Source: Diphasiastrum complanatum
Lineage: Eukaryota; Streptophyta; Lycopodiopsida; Lycopodiales; Lycopodiaceae
Reading direction: 5' to 3'
DNA length: 64,000 nucleotides
Assembly: GCA_029204225.1 (NCBI GenBank)
Contig: CM055101.1
Coordinates: forward strand, 46,613,906 to 46,677,905
Shown here: positions 49,601 through 62,212 of the stretch, in pieces
Layout: every line of letters starts with the position of its first letter
Position numbering within the stretch: position 1 is the first letter of the stretch
Notes under the pieces: model-generated
Seen by the model: only the letters and a program-made list of their open reading frames with translations
The model's database searches: none
Told to the model about the DNA's origin: nothing
Program-made: the position numbers and the translations under genes

Positions 49601-50407
49601 ATCCATATAATAAAAGAAACTATAAGATTGCTACAACAATGAAGAACCTAGGTAACCATGATAATAAAAACTACAAAACAAGAAGAAAATCAAAAGAACT
49701 TTCCAGGTTTAAAAAATGAATCGGAATGCTATTATATACATACAAATGGCATCAGCCTATACTAAATTTCCAACAAATTCACGAGATAATCATCCTAGAA
49801 ATGGAAACTACATAAGCATTTATGCTAATTTGAAACATACAAAAGATTCTTAAAATTAATGAATCGTCATTAGAGGGGATGGAAGTACCTAAGATGTCCA
49901 TGTCAATCATGTTCAATATGACAAATTCTCATACAGATAGGGTACATGAATCTAGATTCTATCTCCAAGCTCTTACGAGTAAATATGACATTTTACAAGT
50001 CAGGCAAAGATCCTACAAATAAATGCTTGATGGCCTTTAATAGACCAATATAGGCTAACAACATTTTACCTTTAGACTAATTGACCACTTTTAACTCATT
50101 GTTAAACCCTTTGAATACTCTCAAGCTTTTTCTTTGAAGATAAGACTATTCTAGATGGTGAATGTTGCTAAAGGTAGAATGAAACCTAACTTGAACCTAA
50201 ACACATGGATTAGATAGAGATCAACATACCTAACTTTGAATTCAAAGTAATTTGAAGTCAAAATGTTTTATCAAATATCACCAAGACTTACATGGATAAC
50301 CCAAATTTCAAGTTTCATCAAAAGCCTTTTTTTTGTCTTGTTTACATAATATAGCTTATAATACAAGCATTGTTTTACTCAAAATAAACAAGTAGTTCCA
50401 CAAAAGC

Positions 50408-50408
<1 letters not shown>
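46610..50408. other. AT-rich intergenic DNA without a recognisable gene
   Basis: Only short chance open frames occur (under 90 codons). I see no conserved protein motif, LTR or structural RNA here. Confidence 0.5.
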
Positions 50409-50409
<1 letters not shown>

Positions 50410-50451
<42 letters not shown>

Positions 50452-50470
50452 GGGGGGGGGGGGGGGGGGG
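50410..50470. repeat. (GA)n followed by a poly-G run
   Basis: About 40 bp of GA repeats followed by a G homopolymer of about 20, just downstream of the DUF688-type gene. Confidence 0.95.
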
Positions 50471-50792
50471 TGTGGGTTGGAGATGGGTCCACAATTCAAG
50501 TGAAGCTAAAGGCTCCCTTAAGCATTAAGATTGACTAGTGTGAAATGCTTGGAAGCATGTATTCTTGCAGCTTTCTGCAACTCAAAATCTGGCCATCGAA
50601 GAATCTTCTCTCAGCCAAAGTTAGATATATCACATCATCAGCAAGCTGCAACAAAACAGTAAATGAAGCAATAAGCCTGTAAGTTCTAGGCCAGAAGAAA
50701 ACAAAAGAAAGTAGACAAATCACATGCATCATCCAGAGCTGCATACTTCAAAGATGATAGATCCAAACCTCAATTGTGGAGAATAAATATTA

Positions 50793-50894
50793 TCACTTTG
50801 CCACTTTACTAGCAGGTGATGGCTTCGTAGGTTGACGTTGGCCCTGTTTCTTCCTGGGTAAACGGTGATGCTTCATGAATTTCCATGTAGTCAC
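50793..50894 (-). CDS. DUF688-type gene, exon 2
   Basis: 33 codons plus TGA, basic (VTTWKFMKHHRLPRKKQGQR...). It is preceded by a TTGACAG acceptor on the - strand; the intron is 106 bp. Confidence 0.75.
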   Translation of the reverse strand: MTTWKFMKHHRLPRKKQGQRQPTKPSPASKVAK

Positions 50895-52320
50895 CTGTCA
50901 ACAATGTGAAAGGTCAATCACAACTGAATTGATGTGCATCAAATTGTTTTCTGAAGATGCATAGTCCAATATTGAGCTCACAATGTGGTTACAAGCTTAC
51001 GAAGAGAAAGAGGCTTCTGTGCATCTTCTGAAAGATCCATCTCTGAGAGACCTTCTTTCGTCTGCAACTTTGTGACGTGAATTTCAATGGAGGTGGGGAA
51101 TTTCGCTCGTCACTGCTCTGATTTGTTGCTGAGGGGCTGATTGTCTGATCGTCCTCTTGCTCAGTCATAGCTGGGCTATGGAATTCTATCATCTCATCAT
51201 CAAAACTTTTCATGGCGTTAAATTGGTCTGCGTGAGGGACTTGTTCATCTCTCGTGCTGTTATTGTTTGCAGCAAGCGTGAGAGCCCACACTTCTGAGCA
51301 GCTGGGCTCCATCTCAGTCTGTTTGTTCTTACCTGCAGTTCCGCCTCTTTTGTTCCACGACCTGATGAGCGATTTCATGTTCTCAACTACAGAGAGCAAG
51401 CCGTTTGATGCCTTCATGGCGTCTGCGGGCAAAAAATCTCTTGTCGGAGAACTGCAGGACGTGATTGAATCACTCCATGTTGGAGACAGATGATCATCAA
51501 AGCTCCCCCGAACAAAATAATCTGTATCTGCTGTAGTAATCGGTAAGCCATCAGATACTGTTTTGAGGCTATCGGAGGAGCTTGTAGGAACACCAGTGGG
51601 AGAGGATGACGATTCCCGGCTCTGAGCATCAAGCCCATGGAATATGCTCTTCGGAGACCATGTTCCTCCAGCTTTTGCACAGGCCGACAACTCATTATTT
51701 TCACCATGGAGATCATCTGCATTTAAACTCTCGGTTGACGGCGTTTGATCTCCCTTGGACTTCTTCTTCTCACTTCCATTGCGGCTTTTTGGTATAATGC
51801 TGTGAAAAATATGCATCAGATGTCTATGTCGCTTACTGGTGTCCGAAGAATGAGAGATCCTGTCGGAAACTTGGGAGGATGTTCTGCTATGGAGGCGAGG
51901 AGGCAGCTGGAGGCGAGGGTGTGGTTTCGGAGTGATAGCTTCTGGCTTTGGTTTTCCAGGCTCATCCTCCCATTTGAAAGGAACCGAAGCGGAGGTCTCA
52001 AAGGGAGTGAGGGGAGCTATGGGAGAGAGCTCCCAAGGCATCTGGTGGAGGAGAAACATAAGTTCTGGTAAAGGCGTACCGCCTGCGATGGCATTGCGCT
52101 CGTTTGGCGTTGATAGTGTGTGCTTCTGGTTTGGAGTTTCTATGATTTGCTTCTCAAATTCTGATGATCTTCTCAAATGCAGCGCAGAGTCGTCTCTGGT
52201 CTGCTTCCCACATTCTCTCGAGCGGAGAAAGATATGGCTCTGGAGGATGGTCTCGTCCAGAGACGAAGCCTTCTTCCTAGAATGTGAGTGCTTCATCGCA
52301 AAGCCGTTATTTTCCAACAT
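50793..52320 (-). CDS. Plant-specific DUF688-type protein, two exons, 473 residues
   Basis: CDS complement(join(50793..50894, 51001..52320)). The start ATG is at 52320 and the stop TGA at 50793-50795. The donor TTC|GTAAGC and acceptor TTGACAG are in phase 0. Residues 113-126 read VPFKWEDEPGKPKP, the signature of the plant DUF688 family. Other family-like features are a Pro/Ser-rich middle, a Lys-rich patch (about 178-190), FFV-type DYFVRGSFDDHLSP, VVENMKSLIRSWNKR and SEVWALTLA (342-350). The C-terminus ends in a basic exon (WKFMKHHRLPRKKQ). No signal peptide or membrane segment is apparent. The biochemical function is unknown; some family members are linked to embryo development. The gene is intact and convergent with CSI. 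Confidence 0.85.
51001..52320 (-). CDS. DUF688-type gene, exon 1
   Basis: 440 codons from ATG 52320 to the donor GTAAGC at 51000-50995. Reading through the donor would add only three residues before a stop, and the spliced tail is more family-like. Confidence 0.85.
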
Positions 52321-53649
52321 AGCTGCTAGCTCTATTCTAGAGCTTGGTTTGCGTTAGCAATCTAGTGTAGCGAAGCCAATAGAGGAAGAATCTAGCTCCA
52401 AGAATGGATCCATACGGCAGGATTGAGCATGCAGTAGAGACAGGAAGGCTTTATGGAGCCCAATTTACCGCTATGTTGTCCAAGGGCTTGTAGAAAGTTC
52501 TCACCTGGATTGCAATAAGATCCAAGATGAAAGACAAAGGGAAGTTCAGCTAGGATCGGAAATGGGTGTCCCGTGGGCGATCATGGAAGTTGGAAGGATA
52601 ACGCTACAAATGTAAACTATCAAAGCTAAAGCTTCTTTCTAATAAGTCTGACTTCTCATAGACTATCTTCTATTTGAGGGGATGCCGCAGCAGCCGGTGT
52701 GTCGCTCATGCTCCATGACCAGACGTCTGACGAAGCGCGCTTCATCAAAGAATTCTTCTCAACTAACTCTCATTTTTCTTCAAGTCTTTAGGCACCATTC
52801 CAGAGTATCCACACACTGCAATCAACAACTCAAATCAGCATATTCTTCGCCGATGCAACTACCGTTGATCCCATTCTCTCCTGGGCAGTGGGGTCCCGAG
52901 CTCCAGCCATGCCCACTTAACGCTCAAGCCTTAGCTTCAAGAATCTAGGCCTAGCCAACGTGGAACCCATCACCTGAATCCCACTTTCCGAAGCTCAGAG
53001 CTCCATATTTATGTTCTCAGAGCAGTGAGCAGCTAGCTCGCCAACTCGCTCTCTCTTTCCTGATCTACTCTCGAGTCTTGACGTCTAACGAGGGAGTCGG
53101 GAGTTGGGACTGCTTGTCTTTTCTCGCTGAATAGACGGTGCTGTGCTGCTGTGGTTAGTTAATGCAACAATATGAGGGAGATAGGTAGTAAACATAGATG
53201 AAGAAAAAAACATGAACTGATGAAGTGGCTGCGCAGTGCACACAAGCTGCAGCACTCAGAATGATGCTAACTTGCTAGGCCTAAGTGCTTAGTGATCTGT
53301 AGGCTCTAGAGTGATGCAACCTATTAGCTAAGAGCTTTCAATCCAGATTCCTCAATCCACAATGCACATCCACAATCTACTAAGAAAGTTAAAAAGAGCT
53401 GGCTGATGTTGCACAATGCATGCAGCTTCTTTAAGTGCTATCTTGCAAAATCCCAGAACAGCCATAGGCTTCTAACACATTATGAGACCACGTGCAGCAT
53501 CAAGAGCTCTCACCCCCAAATGCCTCCATCTCCAGAGTCACAGTCCCCAAACTTGAGATGCACAATGCAACATTGCAAGCTACTTCAACTCCCAACTTAG
53601 AGCATACTTTGGCCCCCTTTGCCCTACTTATTTGGCATGTCATATAGTT

Positions 53650-53829
53650 GATGAATATTGAAACTATTTTGATCTAATACGAAGCCGTGATATCTGATTT
53701 AGATCACTTTGGTGTTTGTTGATTGTATGATGATTTCTAGATGAATATTAAAGCTATTTGGCTTGTATGCAAAGCCGTGATATACGATATAGATAAGTTT
53801 GGTGCTCGTTGATTGTATGATGATTTCCA
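53650..53829. repeat. 90-bp tandem duplication
   Basis: GATGAATATT at 53650 and 53740, and AAGCCGTGATAT at 53682 and 53772, repeat with a 90-bp period. TGTTGATTGTATGATG-like words also recur. Confidence 0.9.
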
Positions 53830-54563
53830 CACATATGTTAAAGTGAAATAAATTTCTCATTTACTTAAATACTTTTTTATTATTTTTACGCGCCCCTTTA
53901 TTTGAGATCAATTTTTTGAATCTTTTTTACTTTAATGTTTTTTGAAGCATATTCAATGATTTATTAATCTATAAGTAGCTTCTTTTGTCTTGTTGAAAAT
54001 TAAACACATCTTAAATTTGTACTGTGAAAAAAAAATTGTATGGTTTTTTAACCTAAACACAACTTTTAAAGTTGTGTCATGGTATACACAATATTTTCTA
54101 ACATCTACACATTACAATAACTATAACTAACCCTTGCCACATTGTAGTAGATAAGTAGTCAAGAGCTTGGATTTGTGACTTTGGAGTTAAGAACATTTGG
54201 ACTTTGGACCCGCTACACACCTAATCTCCATGTGGACACCCTTTTTGGTTAATGCAAGGTGAAATTCTTTCTTCTCTCCCATAATCTAAAAGAACATATT
54301 TGTTTCACCTTATATATATATGAGATCCCTTCAAGAAGGTAACATGAGCTTGAGGTGAAGGGCACTACATGAGTCAATGGCACTAATATAACATGATCCA
54401 TACCATTTTGAGATTGGACAATAGCCAATCTCAAAAACCAAAATAGTTTCAACTACAAAAGCCTAGCCTTGTCTAAGGACTTCATTGGGAAGGGCGTGCC
54501 GCATACAACTCTTCAAGTGCACAAGGCAAAGCATTGTCTTTTAGCTCCACGTCCCTAGACCAA

Positions 54564-54565
<2 letters not shown>

Positions 54566-54626
<61 letters not shown>
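54566..54626. repeat. (CT)n microsatellite
   Basis: A pure CT run of about 60 bp. Confidence 0.97.
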
Positions 54627-54629
<3 letters not shown>

Positions 54630-57502
54630 CCTATTTTTATATATGTTTCTTATGTTTCTTTGGCTATGAGAATATTGTATATTAAATTTTGATTTTTTGT
54701 TTCTTATAGATCATTGAATAAATATATCGACTCTAGTAAACTTTAATCATGTCCCTTAACGAAGTTGTAACGAGGTAAGCGCCACTAGATGCCCATCCAA
54801 GGGTGGAGGTTAAGTAGAGAGTGTGATTGGGTGCACTTGGCATTTAATCCCTATGTTGATTTTATCCTCAAGCTATAGATCATATTTTCTAGTCTCATGT
54901 AAAAGCATAAAACTCACACAATTTTCTGTTTCAAAATAGTAATAATTCTAAATACATTGCATCACTTACAATGAAACTTTACCCAACAAAGTGTAAAGCA
55001 AACTTAGAATTATTTAAAGTTAATAAAGTTGGCAGACTCCCACGGACATCATCATAGTTTATGCACTTTTATTTTTAATGCCAGGATTTGGATTAATCTT
55101 AACTTTACTGCAACCTTCGCTCTTGTTTAAGCCTACTTTTGTTTAAACTTCCCCTTTGGGGTGTATATATATTTTTCATCAATGTACCTACTACTTTTTC
55201 CCTATGAAGAAATGCACCAAGGTGCTTCTGTTGCATACCCACTACTACTAGACTTTAGGCACACGAGTTTAATAAGTTTTTGTGTGATTTTGTGTTGAGT
55301 TGTAACTTGTAAGAAAAGTTCTCTACAAACAACAACTAGCGATGTGAGCCCACAACAAGGGCAAAGGGGAGGGTTAAAAATTTTAAAAATGAAAAGTTTT
55401 TTTTTGGGCAGGGTTAGGCTGCCTATGGGACAGTACGACCGCTGCCCAAAAAAACATGAATTTTTTTTTAAAAAAAAAGGGTCCGGGCAAAGTGAGCGAC
55501 CCGGGGACACTGATATTTTAATTGATATATAGCAACTCATTCATTCTGTAAACTCTAACACACATTCTGAAATAAAGCTCAAAGTTAAAAGCAGCATAAT
55601 CGTGTAGGGCCATCCATGGCTATGCAATTCTAATTCACCAGTGGTCGTCTGTCTATTCCCAATGCCCATCGCCAACATCAGCCTTTCATTCAATTCTACT
55701 AGCCAAGCCTCAAGGCCCAATATTCGAATTCATGTTTTCCGCCATAGCTACAGCATATAGCTACGTACGCAGCACTAATATGCACGAATTACGATCATCA
55801 CCTACATCAGAGACTCACAGAGCACAAGGCAAAAGCAGAGAGCCTTGGAGAAGGAGCTAGGGTGATGCTCCCAAGCCCGGAGACCGGAGTACTAAAGTCT
55901 ACGGTCCAAATTCCCCATTATCCACCTTGTGACCTGCCCGTTGCTTTCCTTTCCTTTCCTGTGCTCTGCTGCGTTTGCAGCGTTTCCTTTGCAAATTGCT
56001 TAATCAGTGCTGGCTGGCTGGTGCTCATGCTGCTGCTTTTCGTGGTGCTAAAGCCTACGGCACGCGTGCTCCAGAAGGGACATGCTCCTCAGTCCTACTA
56101 CTACGGTTACTCACCATCGAGGTGTACGAATACAAATTTGAGTGATCTGGGGTTTAGGGTTCTTGAAATTTTGGTACATGAATGAATGTTCGAACTTCAA
56201 AGAATCTCCCGCCCCAATGCTATGGGTTTTCTATGGGCATAGGATAAAGAATTTAAGTCCTAGGTTGGGGGTTTTTATGGTTGCTCTCAGGGTGTTCCAC
56301 CCAAGGATTAGCATATAAATTTTCACAAGGGCATGATCCTATCAAAAACCACAATCTCAATTTTCCCTGATGCTAGTATTGCCCTTACACAGACAATTGA
56401 GGCATTGTTCCCAATTCCATGGTGTTAACTATTTATTATCTTGTTATCTTGTACTCCCTCCATTGATCAATTACAATTTTTTATAAAATTTCTAAAATTT
56501 AAATATTGAAAATCTAAAATTTTAAAATTAAAAAAAAAATAGAATTAAAAAAAACTAAAAATTTTAAAATTACATTTAGAAAAATAAAACATTAAAAACT
56601 AAAATTTAAAAATGTAACTAAAAATTAAGACTTTAGAGCAATTTGATAATTCACAAAAAATGCACAGTGTGCTACAAATAATATTTTTTGTAGATTGAAA
56701 AAAGGTGATCAAGAAAGAATAGACAAATTGTAAATGTGGAGTGTGTTTCAAATAATTCTTTTGCAAATTGACAAAAGGCGATTTGTGGGCTCAAGAAATA
56801 ACAAACAAACTATAATAGCTACAAAAATGAAGTGGTGCGATGATCTAAATGAAATTCAAATTCAAAATATTGTTGCACTTCTAACTTCAGAAAATAGCTA
56901 AGATTGGTTGTGGCTCCAACAAATACAACTATTGGAAGATCTAATAGTCCTGATCCAAATGATCTAGGTGAAAATTTTCGATTGCATAGTAAAAATATCT
57001 ATCAAAATTATGGATGTGAACATTTTTACCTCTTTAGAAGATGATTGTATTTATTTGCGTCACTTAGTAAAAAATTTGCAAAATGTAGCATCTTACAAAT
57101 AATTGATTAATTTTTATATTTAAGATTCAAAATTTACTTGAATTACCAAAAAATTGTAAGGCCTTCAAAAAAATAGGTCGTCCACCATTTTTCATTTCGA
57201 AAGTTTTTGTATTATGTACAAGAGTACAACTCTATTTGCAGTTTCTCCAATCAATTTCAAATTATCTATAACCGAGAAATAACTTAGCTTTAGTAAAAAC
57301 ATTGTGACCGAACTTGACTGACAAAAACTCGATATGGTAAATTCACTAATCTAAATTCATTTCATAGATAACGAAAAAAAAAACTAAAATTTTGATTTAA
57401 AAAAAAAGGGATTATTAATATATTTTATGTAATTTAAAAATTTCGACGAAAATACTGTTACACCCGACATCAGTCACTAAACGTCATTACGAAATTTTTT
57501 AC

Positions 57503-57600
57503 GTAGAACTCGATCACCTAGAATCCACTAGCTATTCTCACTAGTCTATGACATAGAACTCGAAAACCTAGAACCCACTAGCCATTCTCACTAGTCTATG
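57503..57600. repeat. 50-bp tandem duplication
   Basis: TAGAACTCGA and ATTCTCACTAGTCTATG occur twice, 50 bp apart. Confidence 0.85.
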
Positions 57601-58388
57601 TTGGGAAAACACAAACATGCATAAAAACATTTGGAAAATTTGCAAATTTTGAACCAAAAACTGTCAAAACTTCCAATGATCATAAGTTTTGGTACAGGAC
57701 ATCAAATTGGCCGCTATAAAGCACAATAAAGAGGGAGAGTGGGTTAGCAAGATGATTGCCATGTCACCATGCCACCTGGACTTCACACGTGTGAGCAGTA
57801 AATGACCAAAAAACAAGTAGGATGACACACTTTTACTAGGAGCTTACCTATCCCAACCCTACATGCATTCAATCAGAGCTTACAAGCACTCTTCTGATGT
57901 TTATTAGAGAGGCCTAGAGGCTTCTAACAGGTTCAACAAACAAGCATAGGCTTAGATCAAGCAAAACTAGCTTCTATGGAGGGCACCAACAACAAAAGTT
58001 TGGGAGATTGGTGACTAAACCTAACACCACCAAATTGGGTGCATGATGGCTCAAATAAGAGGAAATAATATCTACCTTGTAGCTTCTAAATAAGTTCAGA
58101 GGTTTTAGATCCACATTTAAGAGTTATTCACACTAAACAATCATCTAAAATACATTGATTATTGACTTTTTGAGTCTCTTAATGGTGACCAACCCCAACC
58201 AAATTTTATGATAGCACCTGGATAGCTTTATTACACACTTGAGAATGTGCATGCAAAGATTTATCAAGGATCTTAGAAAAAAATCCTGAAATTGTGAAAA
58301 AGACAATTAATTTTTTTTTTTTTAGACTTTTTTGTTTTTGTTTGTTTTTTTTTTTTCAGACTTTTTCGGCATGATCTAGTGGATTTAA

Positions 58389-59260
58389 TGTTGGATTTAT
58401 TTCCTCTACTCTCAGATTGGAAAACCAAGTTGTTCTCAGCTATCTGGGCATATTGTACAAGTTCCAAAAAGGTCACCTGATGGATAGGCAAGAGAATGGC
58501 AGTGACATATCGGAGTTGACCGACTTATCGGGGAAGCCCGACTTGGCCGACTTATTGGGTAGTCCAACTTGTCGACTCAACCGACATATTGGGAAAACCT
58601 GACTTTTTAGACATATCATGGAGTCCAACTTGTTGACTATCCCAACCTATTTGGCCACGGAAGTGACTTGCTTGACTTTGAATAGTCAAAGCTTTTTCAC
58701 GCTCACTTCTTGTACTGTGCAACAACTTGGACAATGACAACAGCAGTCACGATCTCCTTCAGATGACACAATGGCTCCACGCCATCTCTTTGTACACTCA
58801 TATGCACAAATGTAAATTGTATATAGATGACCATTGTAATCTAATTAAATAAGTGGATCAAATATAGTGATTTACAGAGAGACCGACACTGTATATGGTT
58901 CATGCATCAATTCTTTCTTTCAAACTGATTGTCAATAATAAGCTCATAGCCTTTAGAGAGCGGAGTTAGCTTTTTGAGCACGCGGTTTCGTCTGCTATTG
59001 TCTTATGCTCATAACATCAAACTGACGTGTATTTCTATACCTTTATTTGAATTAATCACTGTCATTTATTGCGTTCAAATTTCTTGACAGAATTGTATGC
59101 AAAGCTACTTCGTCTTCGTGTCTGACTTTCTTACTGCTTTGTCTGATTGTCCGCTCTTCTACAGGCCACAAACAACCGTGCAATTAAGCTCTTCTTTACT
59201 TTTGTAATTGTTCAACCTGTCCGAGTCTGAGTCGTCAGACTCCATCCATCTTCTCCAACA
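58389..59260 (+). repeat. Candidate 5' LTR of a Ty1/copia remnant
   Basis: The right end is firm: ...CTCCAACA is followed at once by a TGGTATCAGA primer binding site. The left end is inferred from the inverted terminal word TGTTGGA at 58389, which mirrors TCCAACA. The LTR would be 872 bp and include degenerate CCGACTTAT-type repeats (58500-58650). No 3' LTR was found. Confidence 0.45.
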
Positions 59261-59270
59261 TGGTATCAGA
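59261..59270 (+). other. Primer binding site of the copia remnant
   Basis: TGGTATCAGA, complementary to the initiator-Met tRNA 3' end, adjacent to the LTR end. Confidence 0.75.
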
Positions 59271-59525
59271 ATACATATGATTCCTTAATTCGATACTTAC
59301 ATTGTATCAGAGATGGTTTTATCTCAGAGCTATTTTTATAGCCTGATAAACTTGCCACAGAACCTGATTCTATTAGCCAATAGAATAATTGTCTTCTTGT
59401 TCTATAAATAGCATTACTTAAGTCACTGATAGTTATTATGTCACCCAGACTAAATTCCACATGGATTTCCAAACTGTCGACTTTCACGTCTTGTACACCA
59501 ACAGAAGCTCGACTAAGCAGAAGAA

Positions 59526-59912
59526 GAAAGGCTTGAAGCAACCAAAGCAAAAATAGAAGCCGACATAGCATCAAGAGCAGTCGAATCTGTGACAAAGAAG
59601 AAGCTGCTCTGCAGATACCGCAAATGAACCAACCATGAGATTCAAGATTGTCACATACTACAAGCCAAGAACAACAACAAAGGGCAATCAAATTAGATGA
59701 AAAATATAGTTGTAGAAGCACCACAACTCAACCAAGAAATAAATCATGATGCATTCATGACTAGCCATCAAGAAGCATCAAACGATAGCTCCTGGTTTTT
59801 GGATTCTGGAGCCACACCGCACCATATCGGTTGTTTCGAGTCCTATACGAAAATGTTGTATTGCAGCTCATTGACCAACCACATCGCCTTTTGGGCCACT
59901 AGTGGTAATTGA
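59526..59912 (+). pseudogene. Ty1/copia gag end and protease start, decayed
   Basis: One frame can be followed through two stops. It reads RAVESVTKKKLLC, then a degenerate zinc knuckle (C-R-Y-R, stop, TNH, EIQDC; the second Cys is Arg), a TAG before 59697, and then DSSWFLDSGATPHHIG. The last is the copia aspartic protease active site. The rest of pol is missing; unrelated antisense sequence begins by about 59939. Confidence 0.8.
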
Positions 59913-59938
59913 TTCTAAAACCCAATGTTAGGGAAGGG

Positions 59939-60969
59939 TCATCCATAATTGGGGTAAGGCATAGGGTTATATGCAAGAAGATCTGGAAATTGTGAAGATG
60001 ATGGATTTTGAGAAAATGAAGGCGGAGGTGGTTGGGGTTTTGGAGAAAAATGTGGAGGAAAATTGGCCACTGGAGGAGAGGAGTGGAGTGGAAGAGTTGT
60101 CACAGTGGTGGATGACTTTTTTGGAATAGTAGTATCAAAGCTCGTGTTAAGGTGATACAAGGTGTGGATGTGGTAGTAGGTGGTGGAAGCAATGGTGGAA
60201 TGTCAATGGTGTTAGGAGGAGGAGGAGATACCTGAGTAGCTGAGGTTGTCGCAGTTGGTAGGACTACTCCAGATGAACCTGACCTGGAAGTGCCTTTGTC
60301 CAAAGAGCTTTCTGCCACAGCTACTGCTTTGCGTCTTTGTTGGGCCTGTTGGAGTAAGGCCGCTTGTTGTGCCAAAAATTCTTTGGGACCTTGGAGGATT
60401 TAAGGCTCCCTCCGAATTTAACGTATTCTACCCCTATATCACTTGATAAAATATCAGGGGAGACATCTTTCTCTTCACTTGGAGCTAGTGCCTTACCCTT
60501 CTGCTTCTTCGTGGGGGGTGCATGTGCTGCAGAGTCTCTAGATACTTGTGGACTGGCCCGCTTCTTGGTACTAGGATATGTTTCCTCTAGCTCTTTGAGA
60601 ACTGCGGCCATTTGTTGTCCCATGTGTTTTTGGACCACCATATATAATAGGTACCCACACTTGGTGGTGGGTTTTCTAGATTTCAACGCCAGACATAACT
60701 TCTCATGAATTTTCTTGGCCACTTGTAAGTTTGAGTGGGATCGTCCAATGTTATAGTTAAGAAAAAGAGATCGCTGCTAGAATGTGATCCACTCGGGCAA
60801 TATTTATTTCAACTAGTGCATTGATAATTTCTGCGGCTGCTTGGAGTTTGAGGTCCCTGATGAGCTTTATGTCAATGACATCGTTTGTTTGCTCAATGGT
60901 CTTGCCACCATCCATCAGGAACTTCTCGAAGTAATTTGGATCATAGCTTGTGCCTTTGCCATGAATCAT
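59939..60969 (-). pseudogene. Antisense ORF region downstream of a gypsy integrase, unassigned
   Basis: Pieces on the - strand. 60969-60757 is helix-rich (VIDIKLIRDLKLQAAAEII). 60722-60321 starts AKKIHEKLCLALKSRKPTTK and carries a Lys-rich patch (PPTKKQKGKA). 60375-59939 is Pro/Ser-rich and ends PYPNYG. Frame changes separate the pieces, which read as one protein of about 300 residues with a structured N-terminus and a low-complexity tail. It lies behind the integrase at 61358-62212 on the same strand, where Athila/Tat-lineage elements can carry an extra ORF. I do not recognise the protein. Confidence 0.45.
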
Positions 60970-61357
60970 CTCCCCAGTGTTAGGGAAGCCAATGCCTTAT
61001 AGATGGCCTGGAGAGAGGTGGATGACGATATAGCTGCCATCCTTCAAGGTCACTCGGAAAGAGTGGAATTCCTCAGAATAAGTGAAATATGCCGCTCGCA
61101 CCATGCTCTTGTTCTGCTGATTAGTGAAATATGTAAGATTGAAGCCAAGGCTGGTGAGAATGTCCTTGGCCAAGGTAAGAATTGTAGGATAATTCTTTTA
61201 TGCTGACAATACTCTTATCAGATACAATTTGATCAATTGTAAATTAACTCACTCACCGATGGATCCAGGTCTGTGATTGTCGAAGGACCAATGTTCTCAG
61301 ACCAAGCAGGAAGATGAGCAGTGAGAGAATATCCTTATCAATCGATACTTGGATCTC

Positions 61358-62212
61358 TCATGTATGCAATGGTCTGCACAAGACCTGTAAAAGGTGTAAC
61401 CCACTAGCTTTTTTCAGGGTGGTGCGGTAAGCCCCGATAGCTGAGAAAAGTTTTGTTTCCCAATCAGAGCGACTGGTTTCAACTATCTTGGTTAGAATTT
61501 TATAGATCGTCTTGTTAGTTGATTCAGCCTGGCCATTACACCTAGGATAGTACGGTGTACCTTTTTTGTGAACGACAAGGTAATGGCGTAGGAGATTATC
61601 AATGATAGCATTTAAAAAATGTGTGCCGCGATCACTAACAAGCTCAATGGGACAACCAAAATGGGTAACAATGTTTTCGTAAAGAAAACGTGCGACTGTT
61701 TTTGCATTGGCGTCCTTCGTTGCTCGAGCCTCCACCCACTTAGTGGCGTAATCGGTGGCTATGAGGATGTATCGAGCTTGGGTATGTTTTGTTGCTAGAC
61801 TGATTGGTCCAACAAAGTCAATCCCCCACTTATGGAAAGCTTCGTCTTCTATAATGGGGGTCAATGGTGTGAAGTCTGCTTTGGTATTTTTCTTTGCGTG
61901 TTGACAAACATCACATGCTTTAATGACAGCAAACGTGTCTTTAAACAAAGATGGGCACCAAAATTCCGCTCTAAGGATAATCTTCGCTGTGGCTTCAACA
62001 GAAAAGTGACCACCTCCAATGCCCTCATGACCCTGTGTTGTAAAGCTACCTTTACAAGCTTTATTTCTGGCGCCAGCTATGTCCCCGGCGCCAGCTGCGC
62101 CCCTGCTGCTCCCGGCGCCACTGTGACCAGAATCCAGCCGGCGCCAAGTTCCTATGGCTAAAAATCTTTGATCGGTTCTAGCGGAGTCTAGAGAGCTCAG
62201 ATCGATGTGCAA
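61358..62212 (-). pseudogene. Ty3/gypsy integrase (Athila/Tat-like), 5' truncated
   Basis: On the - strand the zinc-binding part reads HEGIGGGHFS and CDVCQHAKK. The catalytic core has WGIDFVGPI (first Asp), VSDRGTHF (second Asp) and NGQAESTNK (Glu), with exactly 35 residues between the second Asp and the Glu, so DD35E is intact. ILIATDYATKWVEA between them is typical of Athila/Tat integrases. The first about 60 residues are GGCGCC-rich unrelated sequence, so upstream pol is replaced. The C-terminus after KKASG is disrupted. Confidence 0.85.

Larger units (their letters stand above)
52321..58388. other. Upstream region of the DUF688-type gene and AT-rich intergenic DNA
   Basis: The first about 800 bp probably hold the promoter and 5' UTR of the minus-strand gene: GA-rich on the - strand, with a TATA-like CATAAATATGG at 53013-53003. 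Further on are a 90-bp tandem duplication (53650-53829), a CT microsatellite (54566-54626), very AT-rich DNA (56450-57450) and a 50-bp duplication (57503-57600). A 107-codon hydrophobic ORF at 55862-56185 (+) has no recognisable family and is not called. Confidence 0.45.

Noticed and set aside
50410-50470. Regulatory GAGA element
   Set aside because: A plain GA microsatellite with a poly-G tail; no evidence beyond composition.
55862-56185. 107-codon hydrophobic ORF (+)
   Set aside because: No recognisable family, promoter or splice context; composition fits a chance frame.
58273-58491. Lys-rich short ORF (-)
   Set aside because: The Lys run comes from a poly-T tract; low complexity only.
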